Below are positions 9,919 through 24,900 of a DNA stretch of 64,000 bases, one piece after another. Position 1 is the stretch's first letter. Every line of letters begins with the position of its first letter. Source of the stretch: Harmothoe impar. Taxonomy: Eukaryota; Annelida; Polychaeta; Phyllodocida; Polynoidae. The notes under the pieces were generated by a model. It was not told the DNA's origin and did not search any database. It saw only the letters and a program-made list of their open reading frames with translations. Made by a program: the position numbers and the translations under genes. The stretch lies in the NCBI GenBank assembly GCA_947462335.1, contig OX381708.1:682001-746000 (forward strand), in the 5' to 3' direction.

Positions 9919-12900
9919 GTAGGTGTAGAGTCTGATGGGTCATGTACTGTATGGTGTTAGACCAGTATGGACTTCTGTCTGGTACAGGTCAGTTACAGAT
10001 ATACACCATGTACCCCACATTGCTTCCTGTGTATCAAAGTGTAAAGGGTCATGGTCCTAAAAACTACAATGTATAAACAGTATTGGCATACTGTATATGT
10101 AGATATTTTCGTGCTGTACATATTTTCGCGGTTTTAAAAAATCACAAAAATATGTACAGAGTGAAAATTTGTACAATATAGTCATATTACTACAATCTTC
10201 CAAAAATCGCAAATTTAAATACACACGAAAATGTACTATTCATCAAAATCGCGAAAATATCTACATTTACAGTAACTATAAATCTGGCTACCTGATTAAT
10301 TGGTGTAGCCTATAAACGGCATTGTAAACCTGCTCAAAGCTACGCGATGGGTTTTAAAACTAATCATTCGATTAAGATACATGATACAAAATCTTTATAT
10401 AACAGAAAGTAGCTAGCTTGGGCACACCTTTTGTAGAGAGAATAACTGACCTTTGTATGAAGTGGCTGTACAGAAGTAAATATTACAGACATTCAGCAGA
10501 ATTGTGGTAAAGTGTGTTTCCTTGTGTTTCAGCGTGTGATGGGCAGCGACACAGACTACATCCTGGATGATGAGGACTGTCCCCTCGCTATCCTCATGAA
10601 CCACCCGCCCTCTAAAGGTACGTCATATATACATGAACCACCCGCCCTCTAAAGGTAACCAACTAGTACTGTATACTACAACTATACACACACTGCCCCC
10701 TCGCTATCCTCATGAACCACCCGCCCTCTAAAGGTAACCTATATACATGAACCACCCGCCCTCTAAAGGTACGTCATATATACATGAACCACCCACCCTC
10801 TAAAGGTACGTCATATATACATGAACCACCCACCCTCTAAAGGTACGTCATATATACATGAACCACCCGCCCTCTAAAGGTACGTCATATATACATGAAC
10901 CACCCACCCTCTAAAGGTAACCAACTAGTACTGTATACTACAACTATACACACACTGCCCCCTCGCTATCCTCATGAACCACCCGCCCTCTAAAGGTAAC
11001 CTATATACATGAACCACCCGCCCTCTAAAGGTACGTCATATATACATGAACCACCCGCCCTCTAAAGGTACGTCATATATACATGAACCACCCACCCTCT
11101 AAAGGTAACCAACTAGTACTGTATACTACAACTATACACACACTGCCCCCTCGCTATCCTCATGAACCACCCGCCCTCTAAAGGTAACCTATATACATGA
11201 ACCACCCGCCCTCTAAAGGTAAACAATATACTGTATACACTAAACTATACACACATTCACACACTGCCCCCTCGCTACCCTGATGAACCACCCGCCCTCT
11301 AAAGGTAACCTACAGCTCTCTAACTGGTGTGGACTTGTTCCCGCAGCCACAATGTTTACACTGACACGAGCAGTCTCGTGAGACTTTGGTTCTGCTCTCG
11401 TGCTGCAGCTTGTTCCCCGGAAGCTATGGTGTATGTGAGTGTTGTTACTGCCTAAGTCTCACGATAAACTGCAAGGATAGAACTAACATGGCTGCCCACG
11501 CGGAGAGACCCAGAAGATGGCTATACATGTAGACTATACCCCCACTATACTATACACCCCCACACTAACCCTAACACACACTACATCCTGGACGATGAGG
11601 ACTGCCCGCTCGCTTTACACATGAACACATTTTGGGAAAAGAAGTTCCTGAAATGTTGTTGCGTACTTCATACAGGCTGCACCTGGTGTGTGGATGTGCA
11701 GCAACCTGGAGTACCGCCCGGCCGATGGGGGGGGGGGGGGGGCTGTACTGTGGTGTCCACATGAGACACCAGGTGGCAGCACACAGGGGGTTGTAACACG
11801 ACAAGGGATCAATAATACAGCACTGACTCCACCAGGGTTTAACTAACAATCAATGAAGCACCATAATAAACCCCTGACTGCATTGTCACTCACATGTAAG
11901 GCACTGACTGCATAAAGCACCGACTGCATTGTCACATCATGTCCACCATAATACACCGTTGTCACTCACAGTGCTGCAGTAATGTACATAGACCCTACCG
12001 AGGGCAGCCCGGAAGCCCCGGTCACGGTGTGTGGAGTACGCAAGAGCTGTAGGCGAGGTGTAGGCAAGGTGTACAACACACCTCACCCCCACTGCCTGCT
12101 TTCCTACCTCATAGATTCAGCCACCCCCACTGCCTGCTTTCCTACCTCATAGATTCAGCCACCCCCACTACCTGCTTTCCTACATCATAGATTCAGCCAC
12201 CCCCACTGCCTGCTTTCCTACCTCATAGATTCAGCCACCCTCACTGCCTGCTTTCCTACCTCATAGATTCAGTCGCCCCCACTACCTGCTTTCCTACATC
12301 ATAGATTCAGTCACCCTCACTGCCTGCTTCCCTACCTCATAGATTCAGTCACCCTCACTGCCTGCTTTCCTACCTCATAGATTCAGTCACCCCCACTGCC
12401 TGCTTTCCTGCCTCATAGATTCAGTCACCCCCACTGCCTGCTTTCCTACCTCATAGATTCAGCCACCCTCACTGCCTGCTTTCCTACCTCATAGATTCAG
12501 TCACCCCCACTGCCTGCTTTCCTACCTCATAGATTCAGTCACCCCCACTGCCTGCTTTCCTACCTCATAGATTCAGTCACCCCCACTGTATGTTTTCCTA
12601 CCTCACCTCATAGATTCAGTCACCCTCACTACCTGCTTTTTTTCTAAAAAACTTTTAATGGTTTTGAGATAATTTCAGAAAAAAAATGTTTCTGTAAAGA
12701 AATGAGTTTTTTGGTGTAGAAAACCCCAAAAATGCCTCCCCCCCCCCCCAAAAAAAAGGTGGGCCAAAAAAAAATAGGGTCGCTAGGGATACCTGAACAC
12801 AACTTCTTTCTCTTTTTTTGCCTGAGCCCCGTAGCTCCCACAGACGTGTACATGGCGTGTTGTGAGGCGGCGACCACTCCCTGGTTGTCTATTGTAGTGG

Positions 12901-15900
12901 GCGGGTCAGGTGTGGTGTGTGGGGGGGGGGGGTGTCAGGTGTAGGAGTGGTACTATAGCACTGACTGTGCTACCTGTTCTAGTAGTAGCAGGTACAGGCC
13001 TGTTGTGTTGGTGTACAGATAAATGCAGTTAGTGTGGGAGGCTGACAAGTGCCTCCTTACCTGCAGCTCTGTGCTACTGCTGTGTCAAAGTGAAGCTGCA
13101 AGCCACTACAGACGTCTGTGGGACGTGTACGGCCAGACGCCTCCTACACGCTCAGACAATGTCGCTGAGTGCCATGCAATGAGCAGTTGAAGCTTGCCCT
13201 AATTTTGCTGAGTAAGATGGACAAGGATTATTGGGCAGCTGAAGCTTGCCCTGTGCTGGTCTGAATTCTTGGAGAGTTGTGATTGGTTGAGAGCAGACCT
13301 GCTTGTGCCCTATAGCTGCCGGGAGTGTATCAGCGCTATCATACCACGCCTCACGGTGATAGGGAGGCCGGAAGTATGATGGGTGTGAAGTGACAGCTTT
13401 AGACACAATCAGGTGTGAAGCTACATGATGGGAGTAGTGGAGTAGAGCAGACTACAGGCACCATGATGGGTGGGGTGTGAACCCACCCTGTGACACTAAG
13501 GGAGGTGTAGAGCACTTACTGAGACTCTTAGGGTAAGGTGTGACACAAGACCCTACACCATGATGGGTTGGGGTGTCAAGAAACAGACAGTAAAGTGTTA
13601 ACAGCACCTACATGATGGGCGTAGTGGAGTAACTACACCACCTGCACCATGATGGGTTGCGGTGTGAAGGTGTAGAGCACCTACTGAGACACAAAGATGA
13701 TGGGTTGGGGTGTGAAGCGGGCGGCTGCGCGGCGTCAGGTGCGTTCCCAGCCGGCGCGGCGCCCGACTCGTTCCCCCGGCCGCTCCCCCTCCTCCTCCTC
13801 CCGCCCCTCCAGCACCGCGCCCCGCGTGACTCCCGCCCCCCGGCCGTCTGCCGCCTCCCTCATACGCCAACCCGGCCACAACAACAACAGGACCTCCGCC
13901 TCAGGGGCCGCCACATGGAGCAAGTTCAAGACACTCAGTACGATACCTTGTATAGCACACTGGACATCTCATCCTACAGTCCCCCCAGACCCATGCCTAC
14001 AGACTGCCCTATATGTACTCTAGGGCAGGACCATAGTTCTCCCTGCCTCCACTGGCCACTTGGTCCTTGTGTGGGAGGTCTATTATGTGGTAGTAAATAT
14101 GTTCATAGATTTGCTCATCCCTGTTGGCCTTGTTAAGGCCTTGGCTGCTCATTAGGGCACCCACCCCATGCCCCCCCCCCCCCCCACACACACATGCCCC
14201 CCCCCCCCCCCACACACACATGCCCCCCCCCCCCACACACACATGCCCCCCCCCCCCCCCACACACACACACATGCCTCCCTACACCTGTACAGGTCAGT
14301 AGTTGATTAGTAGCAGGATCAATTCCCACACAGCGGCTCACTGTGTGTCACCGTGCGCCGCAGTGTTGTGTGTGAGCCGCCTACTACTGCCGTAAACTCA
14401 CCTCATCAACCCCAGCTTCAATTCTACATCTAACTATATACGGTGCAGCTTCAAGGGTTTGTAAGGGACTTTAGTTACCAGTTTCAGACCCCCTATGCGG
14501 CTAATATAGTTTGTCAAAGTTGGAGGGCAGCCTTCATGTGAGCTTAGACGTGAGAATTTACGGTAAGATCAGGTGTCGTGCACTGACACAAAGTGCTGAC
14601 GTTGCATTACTTGTAGATATTCCAAGGTCCATGATTTCTCCAAGTTTATTCATTGTTTAATTGCCCATATGATAAAACAGGGGCGTGGCAACCGGGGGGA
14701 CGGGGCGCTTATGTCCCCCCACTTTTGACCAACCCCCCAAAAAAAGGTCAAACCAAAAAGGTCAAGTAAAAAGGGGTCAAAGAGGGTAAAAATACCCCTC
14801 AGTCCCCCCTACTTTGAGGCTGCTTGCCATGCCCCTGAAACATGTCTTGGTATTGAGTCTAATGTCTTTACTAATCCCCATCGTTTATTACAGGCACGAT
14901 GATGTTCCACCTGCGGAGGCGGACGGCAGACATGCCCAAGAAGAGGAAACGTAAGGCAGGGAAGACGGACCCCACCGACCCCTACGACCCCTACAGCCAG
15001 ATGAACCTCAACGCACTGCCCTTCTTGGTGGAGCTCAATCCTGGTAAGTCAAAGTGGTACATGATGTATAAGGATGTAGAGGTGTGGGGTGTGTGGGGGG
15101 TACTCTGCCCTTCTTGGTGGAGCTTAATCCTGGTAAGTGTATAAGGTGGAACTCAACCCTGGTTCTTAATGTATAAGGATGGGTGGTACTCTGCCCTTCT
15201 TGGTGGAGCTCAATCCTGGTAAGTCAAAGTGGTTCTGATGTATCAGGATAAATAGGTGTGGGGCATGTGGGGGGTACTCTGCCCTTCTTGGTGGAGCTCA
15301 ATCCTGGTAAGTCAAAGTGGTTCTGATGTATCAGGATAAATAGGTGTGGGGCATGTGGGGGGTACTCTGCCCTTCTTGGTGGAACTCAATCCCGGTAGGT
15401 GGTACATGATGTATCAGGATATATATAGGTGTGGGGTATGTGGGGGGTACACTACCCTTCTTGGTGGAGCTCAATCCTGGTAAGTGGTTCATAATGTATA
15501 AAGATATATAGATGTAGGGTATGTGGGGGGTACACTTATGTAGGACATGTATGAACCCTGATTCATAATGTATACGGATGTATAGATGGGTGGTACTCTG
15601 CCCTTCTTGGTGGAGCTTAATCCTGGTAAGTGTATAAGGTGGAACTCAACCCTGGTTCATACATGTATTAAGGTATATAGATGGGTGGTACTCTGCCCTT
15701 CTTGGTGGAACTCAACCCTGGTAAGAACCATGCTTCATAATGTCTAAGGATGTATAGGTGGGTGGTACACTGTGTTTCCACTAGTCATGGAGAATAAAGT
15801 TGTTAGGGAAAGTCCTGGAATTTTTGTGAAGTTTTTATAAGTGAGTTTAAGAGAATAGAAAACAAATTATAGGAAGTGATTTTAAAACACAATCCATTAG

Positions 15901-18900
15901 AAGTTTGGTTGAATATTGTAAGCCAATTTTTGGTCAGGGAATGTCATGGAATTTTAAGCTGAATTTTTGTGGTAACCTGATGTAGTATCCATGTAGTAAC
16001 TGACAGTGTGTGTAGATGGCAGTGTAGTGTGGCTGCCTCCTTGTACATGTAGTATTGTAACTGACAGTGTCTTATACCTCCAGATGGCAGTGAGCCTCAT
16101 AAAGCTAAGCGGCTGCTGCTGCCCCTTAACGTGACCGAGGTGTAGCCTCTATGTACATGTAGTATCTACAGTCTATAAGGTGTATAATGTAGTAACTTGT
16201 GTCTTGTGTTGCACAGATGGCAGTGAGCCACACAAAGCTAAGCGGCTGCTGCTGCCCCTTAACGTGACGGAGGTGGGGTCTCAGCGCAGCATGGCGGTGA
16301 GTGGTCAGTACCTGCAGCTGTACGCCCCCGACATCTACCCCCGACACTGTGTCATCGCCCACACGGACGGCATCGTCACCGTCACCCCCACCAGTAAGGA
16401 GGCCGACACGTACGTGGAGAACCAGCGCGTGTCAGACACCACGTTACTGCAGCACGGTATGGTGGTACGCTTTGGTGCTGCCAGCGTCTTCAGGTTCATA
16501 GAACCTCACTACGAGGAGGTAAGTGTCTGTACAACGCTATATAACTACAGGCCCCTGACACCCATGCATATGATAGTGTGAAATTTCATAGGCACAAATG
16601 AAATCAGATACACATATGAAAATAAGGCTTTCCCTTGCTTCTTAACTCAAAATAGCAGTGAAACATTGCCTTCCCCAGCTCAACAAAATTGACAAAACTC
16701 CCCTACATACACCCCCCCCCCCACATGCACCCCACACTGACACTAACTGTATGTATGTATGTTTGTATTACAGAAGTTACACGGTGCCCCAGAGCGGCAT
16801 CCAGTACATGGGGGCCCGCCCCCCTACGACCACAACGACCCTCACGCTGTGGAGACTAATTTCGACGTAGATGGGCACATAGACAGCACGGACCCCGAGC
16901 AGTTTCAGCAAATGTAAGTTCCACATATACTGTAAACAGACATTTTGGTGTGTATACATTTTTGCAGATTTTAAATTGCTAAAAAGGTACAATTTTGCGC
17001 AGATTTAAATTAGCAGATTTTAAAATATGTTACTTTAAAATATGTTACTATATAACAGGGTTCCCAAAAAAAAAAATGGTACATTCTCAGATATTTTGTA
17101 ATACTAATTCCATTATTTCTAATTATCCATGACATTGCAAACTTTTACAAAATTCCATGACATTCCAGACAGCTGTCAAATTCCATGGCACATGGGAACC
17201 CTGTAAAGTGGATAATTATTGGCACTGCTCATATTTCATTGCATGTTTGTTGAAGGGCTTACCATTACATGACTAGTGACATGTCTGATGTTGCAGGGCG
17301 TACCGCGGAGGTCCCCCCGAGTACGACGCAGCCCCCCCTCAGGCCGTCCTTCCTGCTGTGCTAGAGTTTCGTGAGGAAGGTAAGAACAAGGCCATCTTGT
17401 CAGAATCATGCACTGCAGAGATGGAAGTCTCACTTTTAAGGAACACCCATGTTAAAAATCCCTTATTTTCACATGGGGCTCTCCCTGAAGTGTTCCCAGC
17501 CAGCAGAAGGCCCTAGGAAGGCAATCCCAGTGGTCCCGAGGACTACCCCTGCTGTACCCCGGCCAGCAGAAGGCCCCAGGATGGTCTCTTCGACCCTCCT
17601 GGAATGTTCCTTGTGACTTACTGGGGCCTTCTCCTGGCTGGGAACATAGCAGGGAGGGCCTGATCAGACCTCCTGTTTTCCCACCTCTCCTGACTTTCAT
17701 CCCTCCTGCAGGAGGCCTGCACTGCCAGCACTGTAGGAACAGGGTATAGTGTGTGGGGGAGAAGTGTTGGGGGAGGTCCTACCTCCTGCAGGAAGGAACT
17801 TGGAGTCACACCTCAGTACTTTAAATATCAATTCTGCAAACTATCGCAGGAGGCCGTTACAGTGCTGGTTGACTACCGCATGAAGTAAATAGTCTGAATT
17901 CAGTCTTTGCAAAAACATGCAGGACAGTGGCAATGTCCGTCTAAAATGTAACCGGTCCCGCAGATTGGGGCAAGAGTAGCAGTAGGACCCAATGTCCAGT
18001 CACATAGTGGGCTTTTCTGGACTAAAAGAATTTAGTTGGGCATCTAAAGCTGAAATATGTTTGTCAATGTACTGTGTAAAAGTGTCTCTATCTTAATTTG
18101 GCCATAAATGATTGCAGACTATAACGTACGTATAATGGACAATGCTATTTTGTACTTAATATCAGATATGTGGGTATCAGGTCCTTCAAAAATGTAGCTG
18201 TCCTGTTGGATGAAAAGGTTTTCGCAAAGACTGAATTAGTGGACTTCATAACATGACATGACTATCTACATGTTAACATGTGTATAATCAGTGAAATTAA
18301 CAAGGTGCTGTACAGTTTATACATGATGTGTTATCAATGTTGTAGGGGGGCAGACTGTACAGTTTATACATGATGTGTTATTAATGTTGTAGGGGGCAGA
18401 CTGTACAGTTTATACATGATGTGTTATTAATGTTGTAGGGGGCAGACTGTACAGTTTATACATGATGTGTTATTAATGTTGTAGGGGGCAGACTGTACAG
18501 TTAATACATGATGTGTTATTAATGTTGTAGGGGGCAGACTGTACAGTTTATACATGATGTGTTATTAATGTTGTAGGGGGCAGACTACAGTTTATACATG
18601 ATGTGTTATTAATGTTGTAGGGGGCAGACTGTACAGTTTGTACATGATGTGTTATTAATGTTGTAGGGGGCAGACTGTACAGTTTATACATGATGTGTTA
18701 TTAATGTTGTAGGGGGCAGACTACAGTTTATACATGCTGTGTTATTAATGTTGTAGGGGGCAGACTGTACAGTTTATACATGATGTGTTATTAATGTTGT
18801 AGGGGGCAGACTACAGTTTATACATGATGTGTTATTAATGTTGTAGGGGGCAGACTGTACAGTTTATACATGATGTGTTATTAATGTTGTAGGGGGCAGA

Positions 18901-21900
18901 CTGTACAGTTTATACATGATGTGTTATCAATGTTGTAGGGGGCAGACTGTACAGTTTATACATGATGTGTTATTAATGTTGTAGGGGGCAGACTGTACAG
19001 TTTATACATGATGTGTTATTAATGTTGTAGGGGGCAGACTACAGTTTATACATGATGTGTTATTAATGTTGTAGGGGGCAGACTGTACAGTTTGTACATG
19101 ATGTGTTATTAATGTTGTAGGGGGCAGACTGTACAGTTTATACATGATGTGTTATTAATGTTGTAGGGGGCAGACTACAGTTTATACATGCTGTGTTATT
19201 AATGTTGTAGGGGGCAGACTGTACAGTTTATACATGATGTGTTATTAATGTTGTAGGGGGCAGACTGTACAGTTTATACATGATGTGTTATTAATGTTGT
19301 AGGGGGCAGACTGTACAGTTTATACATGATGTGTTATCAATGTTGTAGGGGGCAGACTACAGTTTATACATGATGTGTTATTAATGTTGTAGGAGAGCAG
19401 ACGTTCCTCATGTCCATTATCAGTGAGGTGAACGGGGCGGCTGTGCAGTTTAAGTTGGCGCCCACCTACACGTTGTACATGGCAGCCCGGTACCGACTGT
19501 CCCGCCTCTACCGCCCGGACATGCCCCCCGCCGACCGGGCTGACCGCCTCGCAGTCTTCCTAGACAGGGTCGCCTCCATGATTCAGTACACCATACAGGT
19601 GAGTACTATATTAAAAAATGCATAAAATGATATATAATGCATGAAATGATATATATAATGCATAAAATGATATATGATGCATGAAATGATATATAATGCA
19701 TTAAATGATATATGATGCATTAAATGATATATGATGCATGAAATGATATATAATGCATAAAATGATGTATGAAATGATATATAATGCATAAAATGATATA
19801 TGATGCATGAAATGATATATGATGCATGAAATGATATACGATGCATAAAATGATATATGATGTATGAAATGATATATAATGCATGAAATGATGTCTAAAA
19901 TGATATACAATGTATAAATGATAATGCATGAAATGATGTATAAAGTGATATACAATGTAAAAATGATATATAATGTATAAATGATGTATGATGATATATA
20001 ATGCATAAATGATATGTAGTAGTTAAACCACTGCCAGACCCTTTTACTGAGGATAATGCGACAGTCTAGGCTGATCACGAGTCGGCAGACGAGTGTGTTC
20101 AGCCGTGACTGTCGCATTGTCCTCAGTAAAGGGGTCTGGAGTGGTTTAACTAACTTATGCCACACACTCTTGACATTGTTTTTCACTTATTTTGTACGTC
20201 TTATGAAGTCAGGCAGTTTCTTTTGTCGTTCCACCCAAGTGTGGTATAAATATCTATAATGCATAAAATGATATATAATCAGAAAAGTAAATCATGACAT
20301 ATTGCTCATGTCATTGAATGTCATGGAAAATGAAAATAATGAAATCAATATTAATATTACAAAATCTCCTAGAATGTACCATTTGCATAGATTTTTGTCA
20401 TGGAAATGTCATGGAATTTCAACCTGTAATTTTTGTGGGAACGTTGTCGTTCTGTTTGTGAACTCTTTATTCACGTATTAACCTGTATTTAACTTTTTAT
20501 TTACTTCTTTCTAACAGGAGAACCAGAAGAACGCGGGTGCGTTGTCGTTCTGGATGGCTAACGCGAGTGAGTTGCTGCACTTTGTGAAGCAGGACGTGGG
20601 TCTGTGTGTGCCGGGGCTGGAGGCTCAGGACATGCTGGCAGAGGCGGTGCAGGTGGCATTCCGGTACCTGGTACATTGTATGCAGCTGGAGCTACGCAAC
20701 ACCATGGTAGCCTTCTTAGATGATGCAGACCACGACCTGGACGATGACGGTACGTAAACCCTATATGCCCCTAACACCCCTATACGTTTCCTGGATGATG
20801 CCGCTTACACGATACACTTTCTATACTACTATGTGTAGCCTATACTCTATGTAACCCTATATGTGACGCAATCTGCGAAAAAAGGCCCTTAGTGCAGGGG
20901 ACACTAAGGTCCCTTTTCCTAGTATTTGTCACATATGTACACCAACTATAAAGTTACACTTACACACAGACATAGTCAGGTCCAACACCCTGGTGGCCTC
21001 CCTGATGCCGGTAAGTGCACTAACTCTATAAACATGGACCCTACAGTCTACGTAAGTTTATGCCACTAGTGGCCTCAGTTGTTTACAAACTTGGACCCTG
21101 CCTCCGCAGATGGCTGCAACTTGGACAACGGTGGTGTATAGACTTTATATCATAAACCTCACCTCGGTAATCAACCTCCTACTTGAGGGCAAAAAATTTA
21201 CCAAAAAAGGTTTATTTCTGCAGGAAAAAAGTCTCCAAAAACTTGAATTTAACGCGGTAGGTGTTCAGAATTTAATCAATAAACCTCTAGTGCTACTAAA
21301 TTTGCAAAGCTGGCACGCTCTAGCCCTGGCCTGCCACTGGTGTCACACCTCCTACTCAGTAGGCTACTGGGATGACTTGTCAGTATGAGCCCCATTACCC
21401 GCCTCGTGACAGTTGTGTGATGCAGGTACCCCATGTTGTGGGAGTTGTGTCACAGTGTTAGCCCCAGAGACAATGTGACAGTTGTGTGATGCAGGTACCC
21501 CATGTTGTGTTACAGATGAGTTGGACACCACGAGGCACAGCCTCCTCAGTAAGTACCGAGTACCGTGTGTAACACCCATGTGTACCGCCCCTGTACCTTG
21601 TAACACCCGTGTGTACCGCCCCTGTACCGTGTAACACCCATGTAGTGTGTGTAAGACTCGTGACTCACACTCCATGTCCTATACTACCACCCCCAGGGTT
21701 AGGATGCCTCCCCCTTCCTGGTGTACTACCCCCAGGGTTAGAAGTTTGTCTGTGTGGAACCTTATCAGTACAGTGGTAGAACGGAGTCACCTTTAGACCC
21801 CCGCCGGATCCCTCCCCCGTAGCAGCAGGGAACCCCCGTCTGTGAGGTCAGTATAGTGGTAGACTCCCTGTCAGACCACCCACCCTTGCATGATACAAGG

Positions 21901-24900
21901 TATCTGAGTCTGAGGTGTACAGGATGGTTGTCGGCTGTTTACACATTGTATACTGTGTTGTGTGATGGGTGGACCTTAGAACAGCAGTGTAGGGAGCTAG
22001 GGACCTCATGTTATCATGTAATACAGCATGCTTGACTATGTAGTGGGAGGTGCCTGTTGTAGGAGTAGTGAGTGTAGTGCTGTCTCTTCACACCAGAGGG
22101 CAGCACCACTGGGCTGTAGGGTTAGGGCTGTACCTCAGGGTCCATGGCTCTGTAGGATGGAGGGCTGTGTAGGATGGAGGGCTGCGTAGGATAGAGGGCA
22201 GTAAGTGGGGGCCCGTGGGGGCATGTTGGACACAGTGTAACTCGTCTGTAAGTGCATGCCGCGTCTAACCCCTAATGCCACACACCGGCATCTTAGATAA
22301 GGAGACAGCCATCAGATGTGCATGACATCCAAGTACTACTCATTTATAAGTGTATAGTTGTGGATGTAAAGCACCACCAGTGTATATATATATGTGTGTG
22401 AAATATATTGGTAATTCTGGTGATGAGTAAATAATTTATGATGTTCATGTAAATCACAGTTTGATGTGTAAAGTTGTGGTTTAGACTGTTTAAGAATGTG
22501 ACATGCAGTAAAATCGATACCACCTCATCTCCCCCCCCCTCCCTCTCCCCCTCCCCCTCCCCCTCCCCCTCCCCACCCCCACCCCCCACCTCCCACATAC
22601 ATGATCCCGATCTAAAATTGATTAGTTGTGTTTCATCTACAGGTGTGTGTTTCTGTGCTGATATGAATTAGTAATGAGGTGTGACGCGACACTAAGCGTG
22701 TGTTAACTGCCTGTTACATAAGTAGGCTGCATCTACCATCGTATGGCGGGCGGGGATTGACCACACTTAAACCTCAGTTATTACCCTGTGCAGTACAGGC
22801 GGTGTACAGATATAGGACAGTGCTGAATAATGTATAAGTGTAGGGAGTGATTCCACCGCTCTGAGTACAGCACCATTCATGGATATTACTGCAGCTTTGG
22901 GATGACAGTGTCAGGGGGAGGGGGGGGCAGCCCTGCATATACACATATACAAAAGGACAGTTTAACTGCTGGTGGGTTGGAGGCTGGCAGCCTGGATACT
23001 GGGGGGAGGGGATGGTCTATGTGGCACTTGTCAATGATTTCAACAGTCTCTCTTTTTAGTCTGTGCAATGACTAACAGTGGAGTTTACTGATACGCTTTG
23101 TCCATGACGCTCATTGTGGTCATGTCGGGTTGTGTGCCGTGGACGTTGACTGTACAGCTCCGCAGTGCTGGGAAATCCCTGAGCAGGGCCATTCCTGTGA
23201 TTCATTGAAATCCACTAAGGGAAAAAAAAATTATAAAAGGGGGATGCAGGTAGACTCTTTTGACAACTGTGAACTACCTTACCCTCCACAGATTTAGCCA
23301 AATTTCTAAATTCAAATATGCAATTAAAGTGTACCAATGAATTAAAAGTTTTTAGTGTAAAAACAACGATACATTAGTTTTGTTCTCTCAGCCAACTGTG
23401 GTGTGAGTTATGTATAATGCCCTGGTTACAACTCAGTCCTACTGCAACTGATGTCCCTCCTGCGGCGGTCTCGTGTGAATGCAGCACTCACCATGTTACA
23501 TACAGTATATACTAACCTGTTCTCCCTCTGTCCTCTTATCATCAGCCATGTCGCTCCTGAGATGGTGCCGAGTGAACGCGGCCCTGAACATCCAGCTATT
23601 ACCTTGTTAAAGTAACTCTAAGCATACAGTGTATAATACAGTATATACTAACCATGTATCATTGTGTCCTGTACAGGTGATGTCCTACAAGTATTGTCCT
23701 CGGCCATGTCGTTACTGAGACGGTGCCGAGTGAATGCGGCCCTCACCATCCAGCCTCTTGCCCCTGTTATAGCACCATAAGCTGTCACTGTTTCAGTGTA
23801 TAACACAGTATATACTAACCTGTTCTCCCTCTGCCCTGTACAGGTGATGTCCTACAAGTATTGTCCTCGGCCATGTCGTTACTGAGACGGTGCCGAGTGA
23901 ACGCAGCCCTGACCATCCAGCTCTTCTCTCAGCTCTTCCACTACATCAACATGTGGCTGTTCAACAAGCTGGTGCTGGAGCCCAGGCTGGGGCTCTGTAC
24001 CCGGCTCTGGGGCCACCGCCTCAAGCAGCGCCTCGGGAGGGTCGAGATCTGGGCAGAGAAACAGGGCCTGGAACTGGCTGCCGACTGCCACCTCGCCAGG
24101 ATCATACAGGTATGTACCATGTAACCACAGATACACATGTAGGGGACTAACATAGGGTACAAACAGGCCCATTGTATTAGTTGAGGCAATTAGTGAAATG
24201 AGGCCTCATTTCTTTGCAATGGTATTTTGTTCTTGCATTTCCTAAAAGTAGATTCCAGATGGTATCTCCAAATAATATACCCTAAATTCCACGGGTTGTA
24301 CGCGGACCAAACACAGCTTTCATTTGATACCAAAGAGTTACAGTTGAAGCTGTCACCAATGTAGATTGTCATAGATACACTCTTACAGAAAAAGGTCAAA
24401 TAGCACAGAACGAAACAGCTAGGTCAGCTATTGTAGTACAGAAGAGCCACTCAGCAGGGTTCCCACAAGTCATGGAAATCATGGAATGTCATGGAATTTG
24501 AATTAGAAATTTTCTCAGAGGCCAAGCCCCCTAACCCTCCACAAGAATGTAATAAATGTCATGGAAAATTGAGATTTTTGTCATGGAATATCATTGAAAT
24601 GTCATGGAATTTCAAACTGAAATTTGGTTTTTGAACCCTGTCAACCCCTGACTGCAGTCAGCGTGAAGAGGCCATTCTGAGACTGAGGGTGACGCAGGAA
24701 TCTTTCTCTGAGGGGTTAGAGTCTGTAGCAGACGTGTCACTCGCTGAGCACATTCTTGGTCTAGACTCAAACCCATTACATCGCATCCATCAGCTCTCAC
24801 ACCCTGTACCTATCTTAGGGTGGCCGGACCATTTTTTTAAAACGTTCTGGTATACAAGTGTTATACATCTATTTAAAGCCCTAATATTGGCATTTAATAA

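Noticed and set aside
10618..11310. Regularly repeated ~37-bp units considered as a CRISPR array
   Set aside because: The units are contiguous exon-donor copies without unique spacers, in a eukaryotic intron.
16777..16992. Frames across the post-FHA exon other than the one in phase
   Set aside because: Only the frame starting AAG TTA CAC joins both neighbours and resembles the ETTFDLGG region of afadin.
19583..20186. - strand frames rich in His, Tyr, Ile, Ser
   Set aside because: They are explained by the ATGATATATAATGCATGAA repeat and one hairpin element.
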